Shown piece by piece: positions 9,346 through 19,037 of a stretch of 48,676 bases of DNA; within the stretch, counting starts at the first letter, position 1; every line of letters starts with the position of its first letter. Below the pieces are notes generated by a model. The model searched no databases and had not been told where the DNA came from. It saw only the letters and a list, made by a program, of their open reading frames with translations. Source of the DNA: JAUIIK01 sp963745675 (GTDB lineage Bacteria > Chloroflexota > Chloroflexia > Thermomicrobiales > CFX8); contig CAVUYM010000032.1 in NCBI GenBank assembly GCA_963745675.1, positions 1-48,676 of the forward strand. Direction: 5' to 3'. The position numbers and the translations under genes are program-made.

Positions 9346-9711
9346 CTAGAGAGATTCCTGGAAAGTCGAAATACGCTCAGTTGCCGCGTCATCCTGCAGC
9401 GCGTCGTCGGCATCGGCCATCGCCTGGAGTGCCAGAAGCTGCTGGTCGAACATCGCCCGCGCAACGTCGAGCAGCTCGAAGACCCGCTCGTCGACTACGC
9501 GATAGTAATTGCTCGTGCCCTCTTTGCGGCTCTCGACGATCTGCCGGCTGCGCAAGACAGCGAGCTGCTGGCTCACCGATGACATCTCGATCTCAAGTTG
9601 CTCCTGGAGATCAGAGACGCGCTGCTCGCCATTGCGAAGCAGCTCGAGAATCCGGATTCTGACCGGATGCCCGAGAGCCTTGAAAAGTTCGGCCTTGAAG
9701 GTTTGAAGCAC
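9346..9711 (-). CDS. ArsR-family transcriptional regulator of the hydrogenase operon
   Basis: Winged-helix repressor of 121 aa with a GTG start at 9711, preceded by a GGAG. The helix-turn-helix core is KALGHPVRIRILELLRNG...SSVSQQLAVLRSRQIV, followed by the wing RKEGTSNYYRVVD. The metal-binding CVCxxC of classical ArsR proteins is absent and the protein has no Cys, so a metal signal through thiols is unlikely. Layout and sequence resemble Rv0081 of Mycobacterium tuberculosis, an ArsR-type protein leading a formate-hydrogenlyase-like operon. By position it is the probable autoregulator of the whole hyf operon; that role is inferred. Confidence 0.9.
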   Translation of the reverse strand: MLQTFKAELFKALGHPVRIRILELLRNGEQRVSDLQEQLEIEMSSVSQQLAVLRSRQIVESRKEGTSNYYRVVDERVFELLDVARAMFDQQLLALQAMADADDALQDDAATERISTFQESL

Positions 9712-9754
9712 CTGTTCTCCAAGCCACGATTCTGAAACTGCGTGAGTCTATGTG

Positions 9755-9769
9755 AATATTTGAAATATT
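9755..9769. promoter_or_regulatory. 15-bp perfect dyad, candidate ArsR operator
   Basis: AATATTTGAAATATT is a perfect inverted repeat with seven-base arms around one G, 44 bases upstream of the arsR start. The half-site ATATTTGAA is like those bound by SmtB/ArsR/CadC proteins, and a second, imperfect TTCAAGAAT half lies ten bases further on (9774-9782). It sits where the hyf promoter is expected. Confidence 0.5.
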
Positions 9770-9978
9770 GCAAGTTCAAGAATAACAACGCTCTGTGGCG
9801 AGCATCTCCCACATTGGAGCATTGAGTGCATGTGTTCTGATGACCTTGCCAAATTTGACGACATCGGCGCAGCGAAGCGTGTATTCGCCCACAAACAGGC
9901 GCACGTACTTACGCGAGTGAAGATCGATTTCAACGCTGGGTTGTATCCACCTTGCGTCCTCGTGTCGCCAGGCTGTTC

Positions 9979-10181
9979 TCAGGCTGGAACTGGTGCTGGA
10001 TTCTTGTAACGCGATACTCCGCGATCGACCACGCACTTCCCCGCCTGAAACACGCCCAGGATGGCGCTCTCATCCTCGAGAACGTGCAAATCGTCGAGCG
10101 GATTGCCATCGATGATCAGGATATCGGCGCGCGACCGGTACCGTCGAATAATGTTCCGCCGGCAAGCATTAGCCTGCTCAT
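9979..10181 (-). pseudogene. amidohydrolase remnant with internal deletion
   Basis: From ATG 10181 the minus strand reads SRLMLAGGTLFDGTGRAP, the typical N-terminus of an imidazolonepropionase-like amidohydrolase. It then runs, in a shifted frame, directly into RADILIIDGNPLDDLHVL and FQAGKCVVDRG, the typical C-terminal beta-sandwich of the same family. The metal-binding TIM barrel of some 300-350 residues is missing, so only about 65 codons are left. This looks like a genuine internal deletion rather than a sequencing error. It lies between the hydrogenase promoter region and the polysaccharide locus. Confidence 0.7.
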
Positions 10182-10567
10182 ACTCTAGCCACCCTCTCCG
10201 AGCCACTACGCATTCCCGCACCTATAGTAATTTCGACCGGTTCTTGTTGGGAATATAAACGCTTGCGCCTATCTTGACGCAAAGGCATAACTATTACCCT
10301 TCTACTAGGCTTTGCCCCCTTCGTACCGGGTTCTTCACAATCCCTATCCGGCCTCTAATCTTGATAATCATAAGCAACATATCCTTTTCTATACTGCCAT
10401 TTGAATCAAGTCCTGCGTCTTCTTTTCGATTATCGCGCCATCGCACCACTACTATCGCTCGTACGTACCTGGGCCAATTGGTCACAGAGACAACAGTACC
10501 TGTCCCTGACCGGCACCAGTGGGGGAGCCCCGCACACTGCCTCGGCCCGATACTAGAAGTAAGGATT
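10182..10567. other. intergenic stretch, no gene recognised
   Basis: Open frames here are short, lack ribosome-binding sites and show no protein-like pattern. The stretch should hold the promoter for the riboswitch transcript that follows, but I see no convincing -35/-10 pair. Confidence 0.5.
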
Positions 10568-10660
10568 CTTCGGCCTCGTTGCCGAAAAGGGCAAAGCCAT
10601 CGTGAGGTAGCGACGCAAAGCTACGGGTCCAAAAGGACGGACAGCCGGGCTACCGAAGTC
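10568..10660 (+). ncRNA. cyclic di-GMP-I riboswitch (GEMM-I class)
   Basis: The core matches the GEMM-I aptamer block by block. It has AGGGCAAAGCC at about 10588-10598, a short stem with a GTGA (GNRA) tetraloop at 10602-10605, the invariant GACGCAAAGC at 10612-10621, a stem GTCC-AAAA-GGAC at 10627-10638, and AGCCGGGCTACCGA at 10643-10656. An outer helix CTTCGG/CCGAAG (10568-10573 with 10653-10658) can close it. It lies 48 bases upstream of the ATG at 10708. A GC-rich hairpin-forming stretch (about 10664-10683) sits between aptamer and ribosome-binding site, but no T-run follows it. Translational control is therefore possible; the mode and sign are not clear. Confidence 0.85.
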
Positions 10661-10707
10661 ATGCGGGAGGCAAGGGCCTTCCCCACCCATTATTGTGGAG
10701 GAACCCC

Positions 10708-12238
10708 ATGCTTCTCTGGCGTTCTGGAATGGTCAGGCTTGTCCTGGCACTCGCGTTCATGTTGACTCTCGTGCCAACTATCGGCAATACCGCTGGCGCA
10801 GCCGGTCAGGTTGTCGAGGCTACAGTCACAGTAGGAGCTGACACGTACGACCCCAACGACACAGTCGCAATCACCGTCGATCTGCAGAACAATGCGATCC
10901 GCCGGATGCGCGCCGACGTTGAGTTGAACGTTGTCGATCCAGATGGCAGCATCGTCCGCAAGCAAGTCTGGCAAAATGTGCGCGCCACGACACGATACAA
11001 TTGAGCGACAGCTTTCGTGTAGGGACAAAGTTCGGCATTTACACCGTCGGGATCACAGTTTCGAACACGTCCCGCAAGTCGACCGAGATCTATTTGAAAA
11101 CGACACTATCGCGAGCTTTAGCGTGACCACTAACCAAACGCCAACATCAACACCCGTTCCTGCGGCGACGGTTGCACCAACATCGACGGCGCGCCCGATC
11201 AATCCGCGACGGTTGAACCAACGGCTTCACCATCGGCAACGGTCTCACCAACAGCAACCCGGAACCGACATCTCCACCAGCACCATCAGCGTGCTCTTCG
11301 GTGTCTATCCTGGCGGCGGTAATGGCGAACTGGGCTATGTCGCGCCACCCGCTCCCGAAACAGTCATCGCCAAACTCAACGAACTACGCGGCGGGCAATC
11401 ATTCGATATTCATATCTATACCGCATGGAGTTGGTACAACAAGCAGGCCCTGACGAGCGAGATTGAGCAGTACACCGCAGCAGGCATGTACGTCACTCTA
11501 ACGATCAAGTACTCGCCACCATCAGGACAAGAGGGCAATATCGACGGCTTCAGGACGTTCGTCGAAGGCGTTATCGCTAGACCATGGTACCAACCCGATG
11601 GTTCATCGCATCGTCATCGGTAATGAAATCAACGTCATCAACGGCAATCCGGGATCGTCCGACGGCCCCTTCAGTAGTGTAAATGAAGCGACAATAGCAG
11701 GCGTACTCGCAGCCCGTCAGAAACTCGACGGAATGGGTCGCAGTACCACCCAGATTGGCATCAGCATGGCCGTACTGGAGCGCGAGACAGACGCCCAATT
11801 CCTCCAAGGACTAACGGCACTCGGCGGCGACAGTTTTCCAACGCCGTAGATTTCATGGGATTGAATGTCTATCCTGGCATGTGGCCGGTTGGCACTGGCG
11901 ACCCGTACGCTGACATGGTGACACATATGCAGAATGGGCGCTACTCGCTCTCATCAGCTGGATTCAGCAATAGTGTTGGGTTGGCAGTACTTGAGAACGG
12001 CTACCCGACGACGGACGCGGACGTGCAGCTCACCAAGATCAGCAGCTTCCTCCAGGCGGTCTGTGATGCAGGTGGAGCGCGGCAGGACTGGCCTCCTACA
12101 CATGGTTCGATCTCTGGGACGCTAATAGCGACTCAATCAGCCCCTACGCCCACTATGGCCTGCTGCGTTCGGACATGGCCCCCAAGCCAAGTTTCAGCCA
12201 CTATCAGAACATCATAGTCGAATGGTTGCAGCGGATAA
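10708..12238 (+). pseudogene. secreted glycoside-hydrolase-like TIM-barrel protein under c-di-GMP control, frame-broken
   Basis: Starts at ATG 10708 with GGAGG at 10697-10701. The first 33 residues are a signal peptide (VLALAFMLTLVP). A beta-sandwich-like region follows, then a Pro/Thr/Ala linker, then a barrel domain. Barrel landmarks are FGVYPGGGNGELGYV, IHIYTAWSW, VIGNEINVING (the N-E pair expected for a clan GH-A acid/base), NVYPGMWPVGTGDP and LAVLENGYPTTD (candidate nucleophile Glu), and the end is YTWFDLWDANSD. I read it across at least five frame changes (near 11003, 11090, 11200, 11590 and 11845). The substrate is unknown. It lies directly behind the c-di-GMP riboswitch and ahead of an intrinsic terminator, so it is a one-gene transcript. 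The minus-strand gene at 12646-13781 is its paralogue. Confidence 0.75.
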
Positions 12239-12280
12239 CGTACTTCGACGCCTATCGAGCAAACACCGAATTAACAGACA

Positions 12281-12310
12281 ACGGGGCCCTTTACTGGGGG
12301 GCCCCGTTTT
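12281..12310 (+). terminator. intrinsic terminator
   Basis: A strong GC stem (CGGGGCCC with GGGGCCCCG) is followed by TTTT at 12307-12310. It lies 43 bases after the likely stop of the riboswitch-controlled gene. Confidence 0.85.
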
Positions 12311-12645
12311 CTACTTGCCATATATTTTCAGCTTTGAACTTGCTTCTATTGCGGAATCAGTAGAGTTCTGAGCTACGCAAGCAAACTATTATTACAATTA
12401 TCGTTCGCAAATCGCCGTTCATGGTTCATGGCTTATCCACCGTACGCTCGCAGCTTCGACCATCTCGTACCGACCGCTTCATCTAGCATCTAGGATTCGA
12501 CCCGCCACGAATTCCTATACAACCGTAGTACCAGAACGGCAACGCAACCAGGCGCAGCGCGATACAGAGCACCCAATGAGTTGATCAGGCAACATCTGAT
12601 CGTATGTTTCTCTCCCCAGCAACAGGTACCATACATGAATTCAAC
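12311..12645. other. intergenic gap between convergent genes, nothing recognised
   Basis: No gene, repeat or structured RNA was recognised between the terminator and the end of the minus-strand paralogue. Confidence 0.5.
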
Positions 12646-13781
12646 CTAGTCCGAAACTCCACAGCCCTGGCTGGCAACCCGTCGGAACAGGTCGTAGCCG
12701 GGTTTCGGTGACAGATCAGAGTTGAGCAATCCGTAGTGCGCGTAGGGGTTCGATGACGCTGAATTAGCATCCCAAAGATCAAACCAATAGTAGCCAGTCA
12801 GTCCAACCTCACCGGCGACCTCGCAGGTCGCGCTCAGGAACCCGTCAATCTTGTTTGCCTGCTGGTTATCGTCCGTCGTTGGGAAGCCGTTCTCAAGTAC
12901 GACCAGCCCCACATCGGGGCCGAGTCCCGACGAGGCGATGCTATAGCGTCCATTGCGGAGATGCGTTTTCATATCTTCATATGGATCGCCAGTCCCGACC
13001 GGCCAGAGCCCGGGATAGATATTGAGCCCTACAAATGAGACATCTGCCGCAAAATCGCTTCCGCCAAGAGCAACAAGATCTGTCAAAAAGCGGGCGTCGG
13101 TCTCCCGTTCCAATACGGCCAGGCTGATTCCAATCTCTGCTTTAGACTCATATTCCGAAGAATCACGGCCGCGGCCTCAACTCCAGCAATTGTCGCTTCG
13201 CGCGCTCCGGGGATCGGCCCATCGGAAGCACCGGCATCACCCTCAGGTGGAACATTGATCTCGTTCGCTATAGCGTAGCGGTGGACAAGTGGATTTGATG
13301 CGTAACGCGAGACAATATGACGGACAAAAGTCTACATAGCCCCCAACGTCGCCTACTCTCTCAGGCGGCGGCGAGTATTTGATAGTGAGAGTAACGTTGT
13401 AGCCAGCTCCGGTGAATAGCGCAATCTGACTATCCAGGAACGCATCTGTATGCCAACTCCATGCAGTATAAATATGGACGTCATACGCGCCTTCGCCGCG
13501 CAACGCTTCCAGTTCTCCAATTACTCGCTCCCAGCTCGGCGGCGCGACATAGCCAAATTGATCGTTACCGCCACCGGGAAACACGCCAAAAATGAGTCTC
13601 ACGTAGAGCCCTCAGACCCAACCGACGATTCATCAACTAGGCGCATACCGGCCTGATACGGTTGCTGATCACGTTCAGCGGCAACTAAAGCCGGCAGCGA
13701 CAAGCCCATGAGCGTTACGAGCAACCCTAAGAGAGCGCGAGACGCGCCCTGATAACTTTGTTTCTTTGCAAGAGTCCCCAC
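12646..13781 (-). pseudogene. secreted glycoside-hydrolase-like protein, paralogue of 10708-12238, frame-broken
   Basis: From a GTG at 13781 the N-terminus is a signal peptide (LLGLLVTLMGLSLPALVAA). After a frame change near 13600 the barrel reads IFGVFPGGGNDQFGYV and IHIYTAWSWH. Another frame carries AIANEINV, and the 12646 frame then carries VGLNIYPGLWPVGTGDP, LVVLENGFPTTDD and YYWFDLWDANS. The landmarks match the riboswitch-controlled gene one for one, but this copy lacks the beta-sandwich and Pro/Thr linker. The N-E pair and the LENG Glu are kept. No riboswitch is visible ahead of it. The two copies face each other, tail to tail. Confidence 0.72.
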
Positions 13782-14003
13782 CCTTGGAGTCTATTGAAAT
13801 AGCCTCTGGCGGAAGTGTACCCGAAGTTAGCCAAATGCGTACAAATAGAGTGTACAGATCGGTCTAGTAATTCAAGCGAGCGCTCTACGACACCTGTGCA
13901 GGTCTGCTTACCAGTTTGGTGGCAAGAAGTGCGGCACAAACAGAGAGGCTTGTGGCTGTCTGCTCGATCCAATCGTAGCGCCCGATCGTCGAACGCAATA
14001 TTG

Positions 14004-15042
14004 TCAATCTGCTCTGGGCATAAGGGTCCAGTCCGGACGATAGCGACTGACGGACACTTCAGGATTCTGCTGATTGAAGTAGACGAAGCCTCGAATGAGC
14101 GGGTAATTCGGCAGCACGTCGATCATCTCTTTGATACGCGGAGTCTTTTGGCTCGGATCGAAAGCTACGCCAAATTCGGACAGAATAATTGGTTTACCAA
14201 ACGCTCTAGCAGATCGTATTTCTCGGCTATAAGCATCTCGATAGGACGAGGCTCGTTGTATCCCGCCTCAACTTCCCAGGGCAAGAACTGGAGGATCGTC
14301 AGACCCGCGTAATCGACGTAGTCATCCCCGGGATAATAGTCTGGAGCTTCAAGAGTTCCAGCAGGCGACCAAACCCACAACACATTATTGACGTCGTTTG
14401 ACCGAAAGAGATCGACGAAATGTCGATAAGCGGCAACGTACTCATCTGGAGCCTGCCCTGCCCAGGGGTAATTGCCGCCCAAATCCATCTCATGGCCGAA
14501 GCGAATAAGAATCGGCTGTTCCATCGCGCTAATTGTCCGGGCCAGTTCGAGCTATTACTTGGTCGTACTCGCCAGCGGTAATGTCGGTTAGAACAGTCTC
14601 CGCTTTGGATCGCCTAAGTTCCAGGGCTCGACCGAGAGCATTACCGGTACCCCGGCGGCGTAGGAAGCTTCGACCTGTTCACCGGAATCCCGGCCCCGGA
14701 TCGCTCGTCCAGGCATGAAGATGTGATCGAGGCCGAGAAATCGGAAAGGACCCCAGATGGATCGATGCGCCGAACGTGACCCACTTCGATGCTGGAGTAA
14801 AGAGCCAGGAGCTCACCAGGCATACTCAACTGAAGGACCGTGACCTAGCGTGTGGCGGCGACCCCGGCAACTTGCGGCAAGTCGGAACTGCTGTCGGTAC
14901 AGCCGGTGCCGAGACGCAGCGTCCTGCAGCATCCGCAGGCGCTGCGCCGGCGTTCGGGGACCATTCCGCTCAGGAACAACTGTCGCCGACGGCTGCCGGC
15001 GCTGGGCCATAATCGGAGTATCGGCATCGCTATTGATCTCAT
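14004..15042 (-). pseudogene. glycoside hydrolase family 26-type (mannanase/endoglucanase-like) enzyme, frame-broken
   Basis: A GH26-like barrel. It shows GVPVMLSVEPWNLGDP near 14600-14650, then ILIRFGHEMDLGGNYPW with the acid/base Glu in HEM, NVLWVWSPAG, YYPGDDYVD and, in the next frame, KPIILSEFGVAFDPS with the nucleophile Glu in SEFG. It ends with PDWTLMPRAD at 14004. At least three frame changes are needed (near 14180, 14520 and between 14650 and 14840). Its ATG at 15042 overlaps the stop of the glycosyltransferase (TAATG), so the two are translationally coupled. A hydrolase coupled to a processive synthase is typical of exopolysaccharide systems, where it trims or releases the chain. Confidence 0.78.
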
Positions 15043-17028
15043 TACTTCCGGGCCAGTAGGTCACTGCTTGGTCGATCGAGGGAGAATTCAAGACCCGCGA
15101 CCACGGACAATCGCCAGAAGAATGCGACGACAAGCGGTCGCCAGCGGAGTCGAACGGGCGAGAGCGGCGCTCCATGAAACGCCCACGCGAACATTGGCGC
15201 CCGAAGAAAGTCTCGAAATGCCATCACCACAAGGGCGGAAAAGAAGACGCGCTCATCATGTGTGAAAAGAAGTAGCCGATAGCTTCGGTCGGCTGCCCCC
15301 GCCATCCGGAGACGACTGGGTAGGCGAGCGATCCGACCAGCGCCAACCCAGCCAAGGACGATATAGGGTGACGCCACCCGCAGCATATCCCGTGCCGGAT
15401 CGCGCGCGCGCCTTTTGGCGTGACCATGTAGGTGAACTTGCCGCCCCGGAACACGACCGAAATGACCGCATTCACGAGCGCGACAAGAACGATCGGCCAG
15501 CGAGCGACGGCCAGAACAATCCCTTGCCACGACATGAAGAAGTGGTTGCCGGGACGGAACCAGCCGCGCCGGTGTCCCCAGACAAGCCCGACCAGCGCGA
15601 TTAGGACGATCGGCTGTGAAAAGAGCAGGAATTCAGGAAAAGGCACATCCACGATCGGCTTGTTCGTCAACAGCGCGTACAACGGCAGTGCGAAGAGCAC
15701 AAGATAGGTCAACGAGAAGATGCCGTACCAGAGTTCCGAGAAAAGAAATATGGAACGTTGACGCCAGTTGCAAACCTGCCCCTTCTCGCGACCATATTTC
15801 ATGAGCACCTGTGCGATAGAGAAGGCCCACTGATGCTCCTGGACGAGATAGTCCGAGAGATTGTGCGGGCCAAGCCCGCTCGCCAGATTCTTGGGTACGA
15901 AGACGCCGGTATGACCCTTCTGAGCGAACTTGAGCGTGTCCAGATGATCTTCGGCCCGTGACGGCGCAAACCCGCCGATTTCCTTAAAGGTGCTCGATCC
16001 GATATGCGGCATGAGAACCAATGATCATCGGAGTCTTGGCCCAGCCGTAGTACCCCATCCTGATCGGCCCCTGGAAGACTTGACTTCGTTCGGAACTCCC
16101 TCGGGAGGTCCAATCATCGAGATTCCAGTAAATGCTCGGCATGGCGACATAGGAGACATTCGGATCGCAGAAATAACCAAGCACTTCGTCGAGATACTCA
16201 GGAACCGGTGCATGGTCGGTATCGAGTTGGACAAGATAGTCGTATGCATCGTATGCGACTGTTGAAAACCACGCGTTGTAGTTGCCTGGGACTTCGTCTT
16301 AGCCTGGAATGGCCACTCTTCCTGGTTGAACTCTGGGATACCTGCCCGCTACGAGTACTTTGCGCCAAATTCCTCGCAGAGGCGCTGTACATCGTTACTC
16401 CCACCCTCATCGAGCACCCAGTTGTCATGGGGATACTCAACGGCTGTCATGGCATTTAGCGTCCGCGCCAAAACAGAGAGTGATTCTGATGACGGCACGA
16501 TCGCGGTCACCATCGCGACTCGCAGGCCCGGTGGGGGTTTGATGGTCTTGTCCTCTTCATCTTCCAGAGGAAAAAAATAAAGACAGCTGGCATCACCGTC
16601 AGGTCATAGGCGATCGCAACAGTCGCGACAATCAGACGTGGTAAGGTGACGATGTGTTCCGGCTGAAACCACCACGACCAGAATACGACGTTAGCGCCAA
16701 GCCAAGCCGTTACTATGCTTGCGTATATCGCCAGATCCCGTCCGCGAATAACGCGCTGGTCCTTGATACGCGTCTGGCGCCACTGATCCTGCGCATATTC
16801 TTCATAAGTAGGAACATCTGGAAAATCGAACGGTTCAGGCGTGCGAATTGGCGCAACGGGCACAGAAACACGAGCCGGACTCTTCGGGCGAGTCATCGTT
16901 CGCCGCCGCGTTGGAGCAAGTAGCGGAGCGAGACGCCCGATAGATAGAGACATCAGCCACCCGAATAAGACAAAGGGGATACTCGATCCAAATCGTGCCG
17001 GTTGAACATTTGCTTTCCGAACCGACAT
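15042..17028 (-). pseudogene. processive family 2 glycosyltransferase (BcsA/cellulose-synthase-like), frame-broken
   Basis: Membrane polysaccharide synthase of about 660 residues. The N-terminal part has hydrophobic segments (LAIYASIVTAWLGANVVFW; LIVATVAIAYDLTVMPAVF). The cytosolic GT-A domain shows LDEGGSND, QLDTDHAPVPEYLDEVLGYF (the DxD site), GSHAAYR and AEDHLDTLKF (equivalent of the TED base). The acceptor motif reads QEHQW in VQEHQWAFSIAQV, where QxxRW is expected. The C-terminal half has five or more membrane segments. Frames change near 16510, 16260, 16020 and 15220. It ends in TAATG, coupling it to the GH26-type gene. The product polysaccharide cannot be told from the sequence. Two glycosidase-like genes and a c-di-GMP riboswitch lie next door, which fits a biofilm matrix locus. 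Confidence 0.8.
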
Positions 17029-17299
17029 TAGCGCCCACTCTTTATTGAGAATGCAGGCGTCATCATTCGCCTCTTACACATTTAGACTGAAGACTCTCTC
17101 GTGTTCTCACACCCCACAACGGTACTACTTTATCATCGCGAACCCATGACCGACTGACAATGGTCAGTAGTACTAATTGGCTAGTATCACGAGTACCGAT
17201 TGGCTAACTGCAGCCACTCTTATACAACGCACGAGAAGTCTAAACGGATGCGCAGATTCACATAATTGCGAATATTTCCATGATTGGGTTTCCGGTTAC

Positions 17300-18797
17300 T
17301 CATTCATGCGACAATGAGTGCCCCATCGCGATTCGAGATCGCCAGTCAACGGTGTCTAGCACAGCAACAAGTGCAGCAGAGATCAGCAGGTCGTCGTGGA
17401 GGGTGGCGTCCTCTACCGACCAGCGCAGGAGTTTTCCCGGGCCAGGCATGACGCTGTAGCGGCAGGCTGCCATCTGCTCGCGGAATAGCCGGTCGAGACG
17501 GCGTTGCTCGGCATCCGTCGCTAGCGCGGCATCGAAGGTCGTCAGACGGCCAGCGTCGATCAGCGCCAGGAAATCCCAGCCCAGGCGACTCTTGCTGGCG
17601 GAACTGAAGATGAATGGCTCGACAACCCGCTCGCCGAGCGAAGCCTGCAAGAAGCTGGCGAGACCTGCCCCGATGCCGGTCGCGTCAATGACAACCTTCC
17701 TCGCCCTCCATACGCGCTGCGCCAAATTGACGATTCGCTGGTGCAGTTGACTGTGTTTCACCCCGGTCCAGAGATAGCGGCCACGATCCGGTAGCGAGCA
17801 GGAGAATCTGGATCGATCCGCACGACCGTTACCGCCGTCGAATCCCGTCGCGGCTGGCTGCGCCGCAACGCTTCCCCTTCAACTCCGTCCTCTACCTCGC
17901 CAGCGACATCGATCAGCAGCGCATACTCAACACTCTCGGCTGCAACATCGCGCCCGGTGAGCGGCGGATAGTTGCCGTCCAGCAGCGCGATGCGCTCGGG
18001 CGGAAAGAGACGCCCATCACCGTCCAGTTCGCGCAGCTCGTACTCGGTTCGAATGAAAGGGTGATCTTTGCCGAGCGCTTCCATCTGACGGCGCACATAG
18101 GTCCCGTAAGCTGGGGACATGCACTGCAACCTCTCGCCAATCAATCTTGAACAAACGCTTGCGGCCGTCAGCTGCTTCCCTATCGCGCAGGAGACGCATC
18201 TGGCGTGCAAGCAGCGTATCGCTGGTCCAGACGGTGCCGAGAAAGAGCGTCGTCGCATTGGTCGAAGCGGCCATCGGCGCGAAGACGGCATCCCAGACAT
18301 CCGCGTCGATATCCTGCGCTTCGTTGGCGACCAGCAGCAGGCTGGCGGTGTTGCCCCGGCTATTGGCGCCAGGCGCAGCCGAGAGATAGCGAGCGCTGGC
18401 CTTGCCGACTTCGATGATCGTGCCTTCCCTCAGGCGCAGTGACGCTGCGAGTCAGCGGCGTATCCAACCTGGCTAGCAACCGATCACGAGCGATGAGCCC
18501 CTGCGGCCGCAGGGCCGGGGTGGCAACGACGATGCTGCCACCTGATAAGCGATAGCGGCTGAGAAGATAGGCTGAGAGTTGCGCCAGCGCTTCGTCTTTA
18601 CCGGACTGGCGGCTGAAGACGGCGGCGAAGCTATCGCCACGCCCTTCATCGACGCTTGCCGCAACGGCCCGGGCGAAGTCGAGCTGGTAGCTCCGCAGTG
18701 CTTGTCGTGGGTGGATGGCCGGACTGTACCGGCCGATGTCGTTGTGAATCGCTTCCAGCCCACGTTGCAACGCGGCCTGGCTCGCATGAGCTGTCAT
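17300..18797 (-). pseudogene. phage terminase large subunit, frame-broken
   Basis: DNA-packaging motor of about 500 residues. The ATPase domain has a Walker A-like SRQSGKDE near residue 63 and, in a second frame, a Walker B-like LLLVANEAQD followed by LFLGTVWTSDT. The nuclease domain follows with ALLIDVAGEVED, KVVIDATGIG and HDDLLISAA, giving the acidic residues of the RNase-H-like site. Frames change near 18410, 18280-18300, 18110 and 17760. The ATG at 18797 lies eight bases after the XhlA-like gene. No portal, protease or capsid gene follows; the next gene is the host glycosyltransferase. A portal gene is found only 25 kb away. Confidence 0.8.
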
Positions 18798-18805
18798 CCA
18801 ACTAC

Positions 18806-19037
18806 CTATCCTCCGAACATTCGCGTAGCCGCCTCGACGAGAATCGCCGAGAGGACCATGAAGATCAGCGCGTCGAGCCGTCGCCGCAACGAGCGCACAT
18901 CGTCCTCAACACCAAGCACCATCTGGCGCGTCGTCTCCTCGTAGCTGGAAACCGGCGTACTCCGTTCTGGTGAGCTCTTTTGTGTCGCCAGACCCTGAAA
19001 GCAGATCGGTGAGCCGTTCGATCCCCGTTTGCTTCAT
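18806..19037 (-). pseudogene. small XhlA-like coiled-coil/membrane protein, frame-broken
   Basis: Starts at ATG 19037, overlapping the stop of the preceding gene (ATGA). The first frame gives KQTGIERLTDLLSGSGDTK. After one frame change near 18985 it continues as PVSSYEETTRQMVLGVEDD, RSLRRRLDALIFMVLSAIL and VEAATRMFGG. A short amphipathic coil followed by one C-terminal membrane segment is the pattern of XhlA-type phage proteins, which help holins or anchor phage complexes. The family is inferred from pattern and neighbours only. About 77 residues. Confidence 0.5.

Noticed and set aside
10274..10765. 163-codon plus-strand ORF
   Set aside because: It overlaps the riboswitch and the real start at 10708, and its composition is not protein-like.
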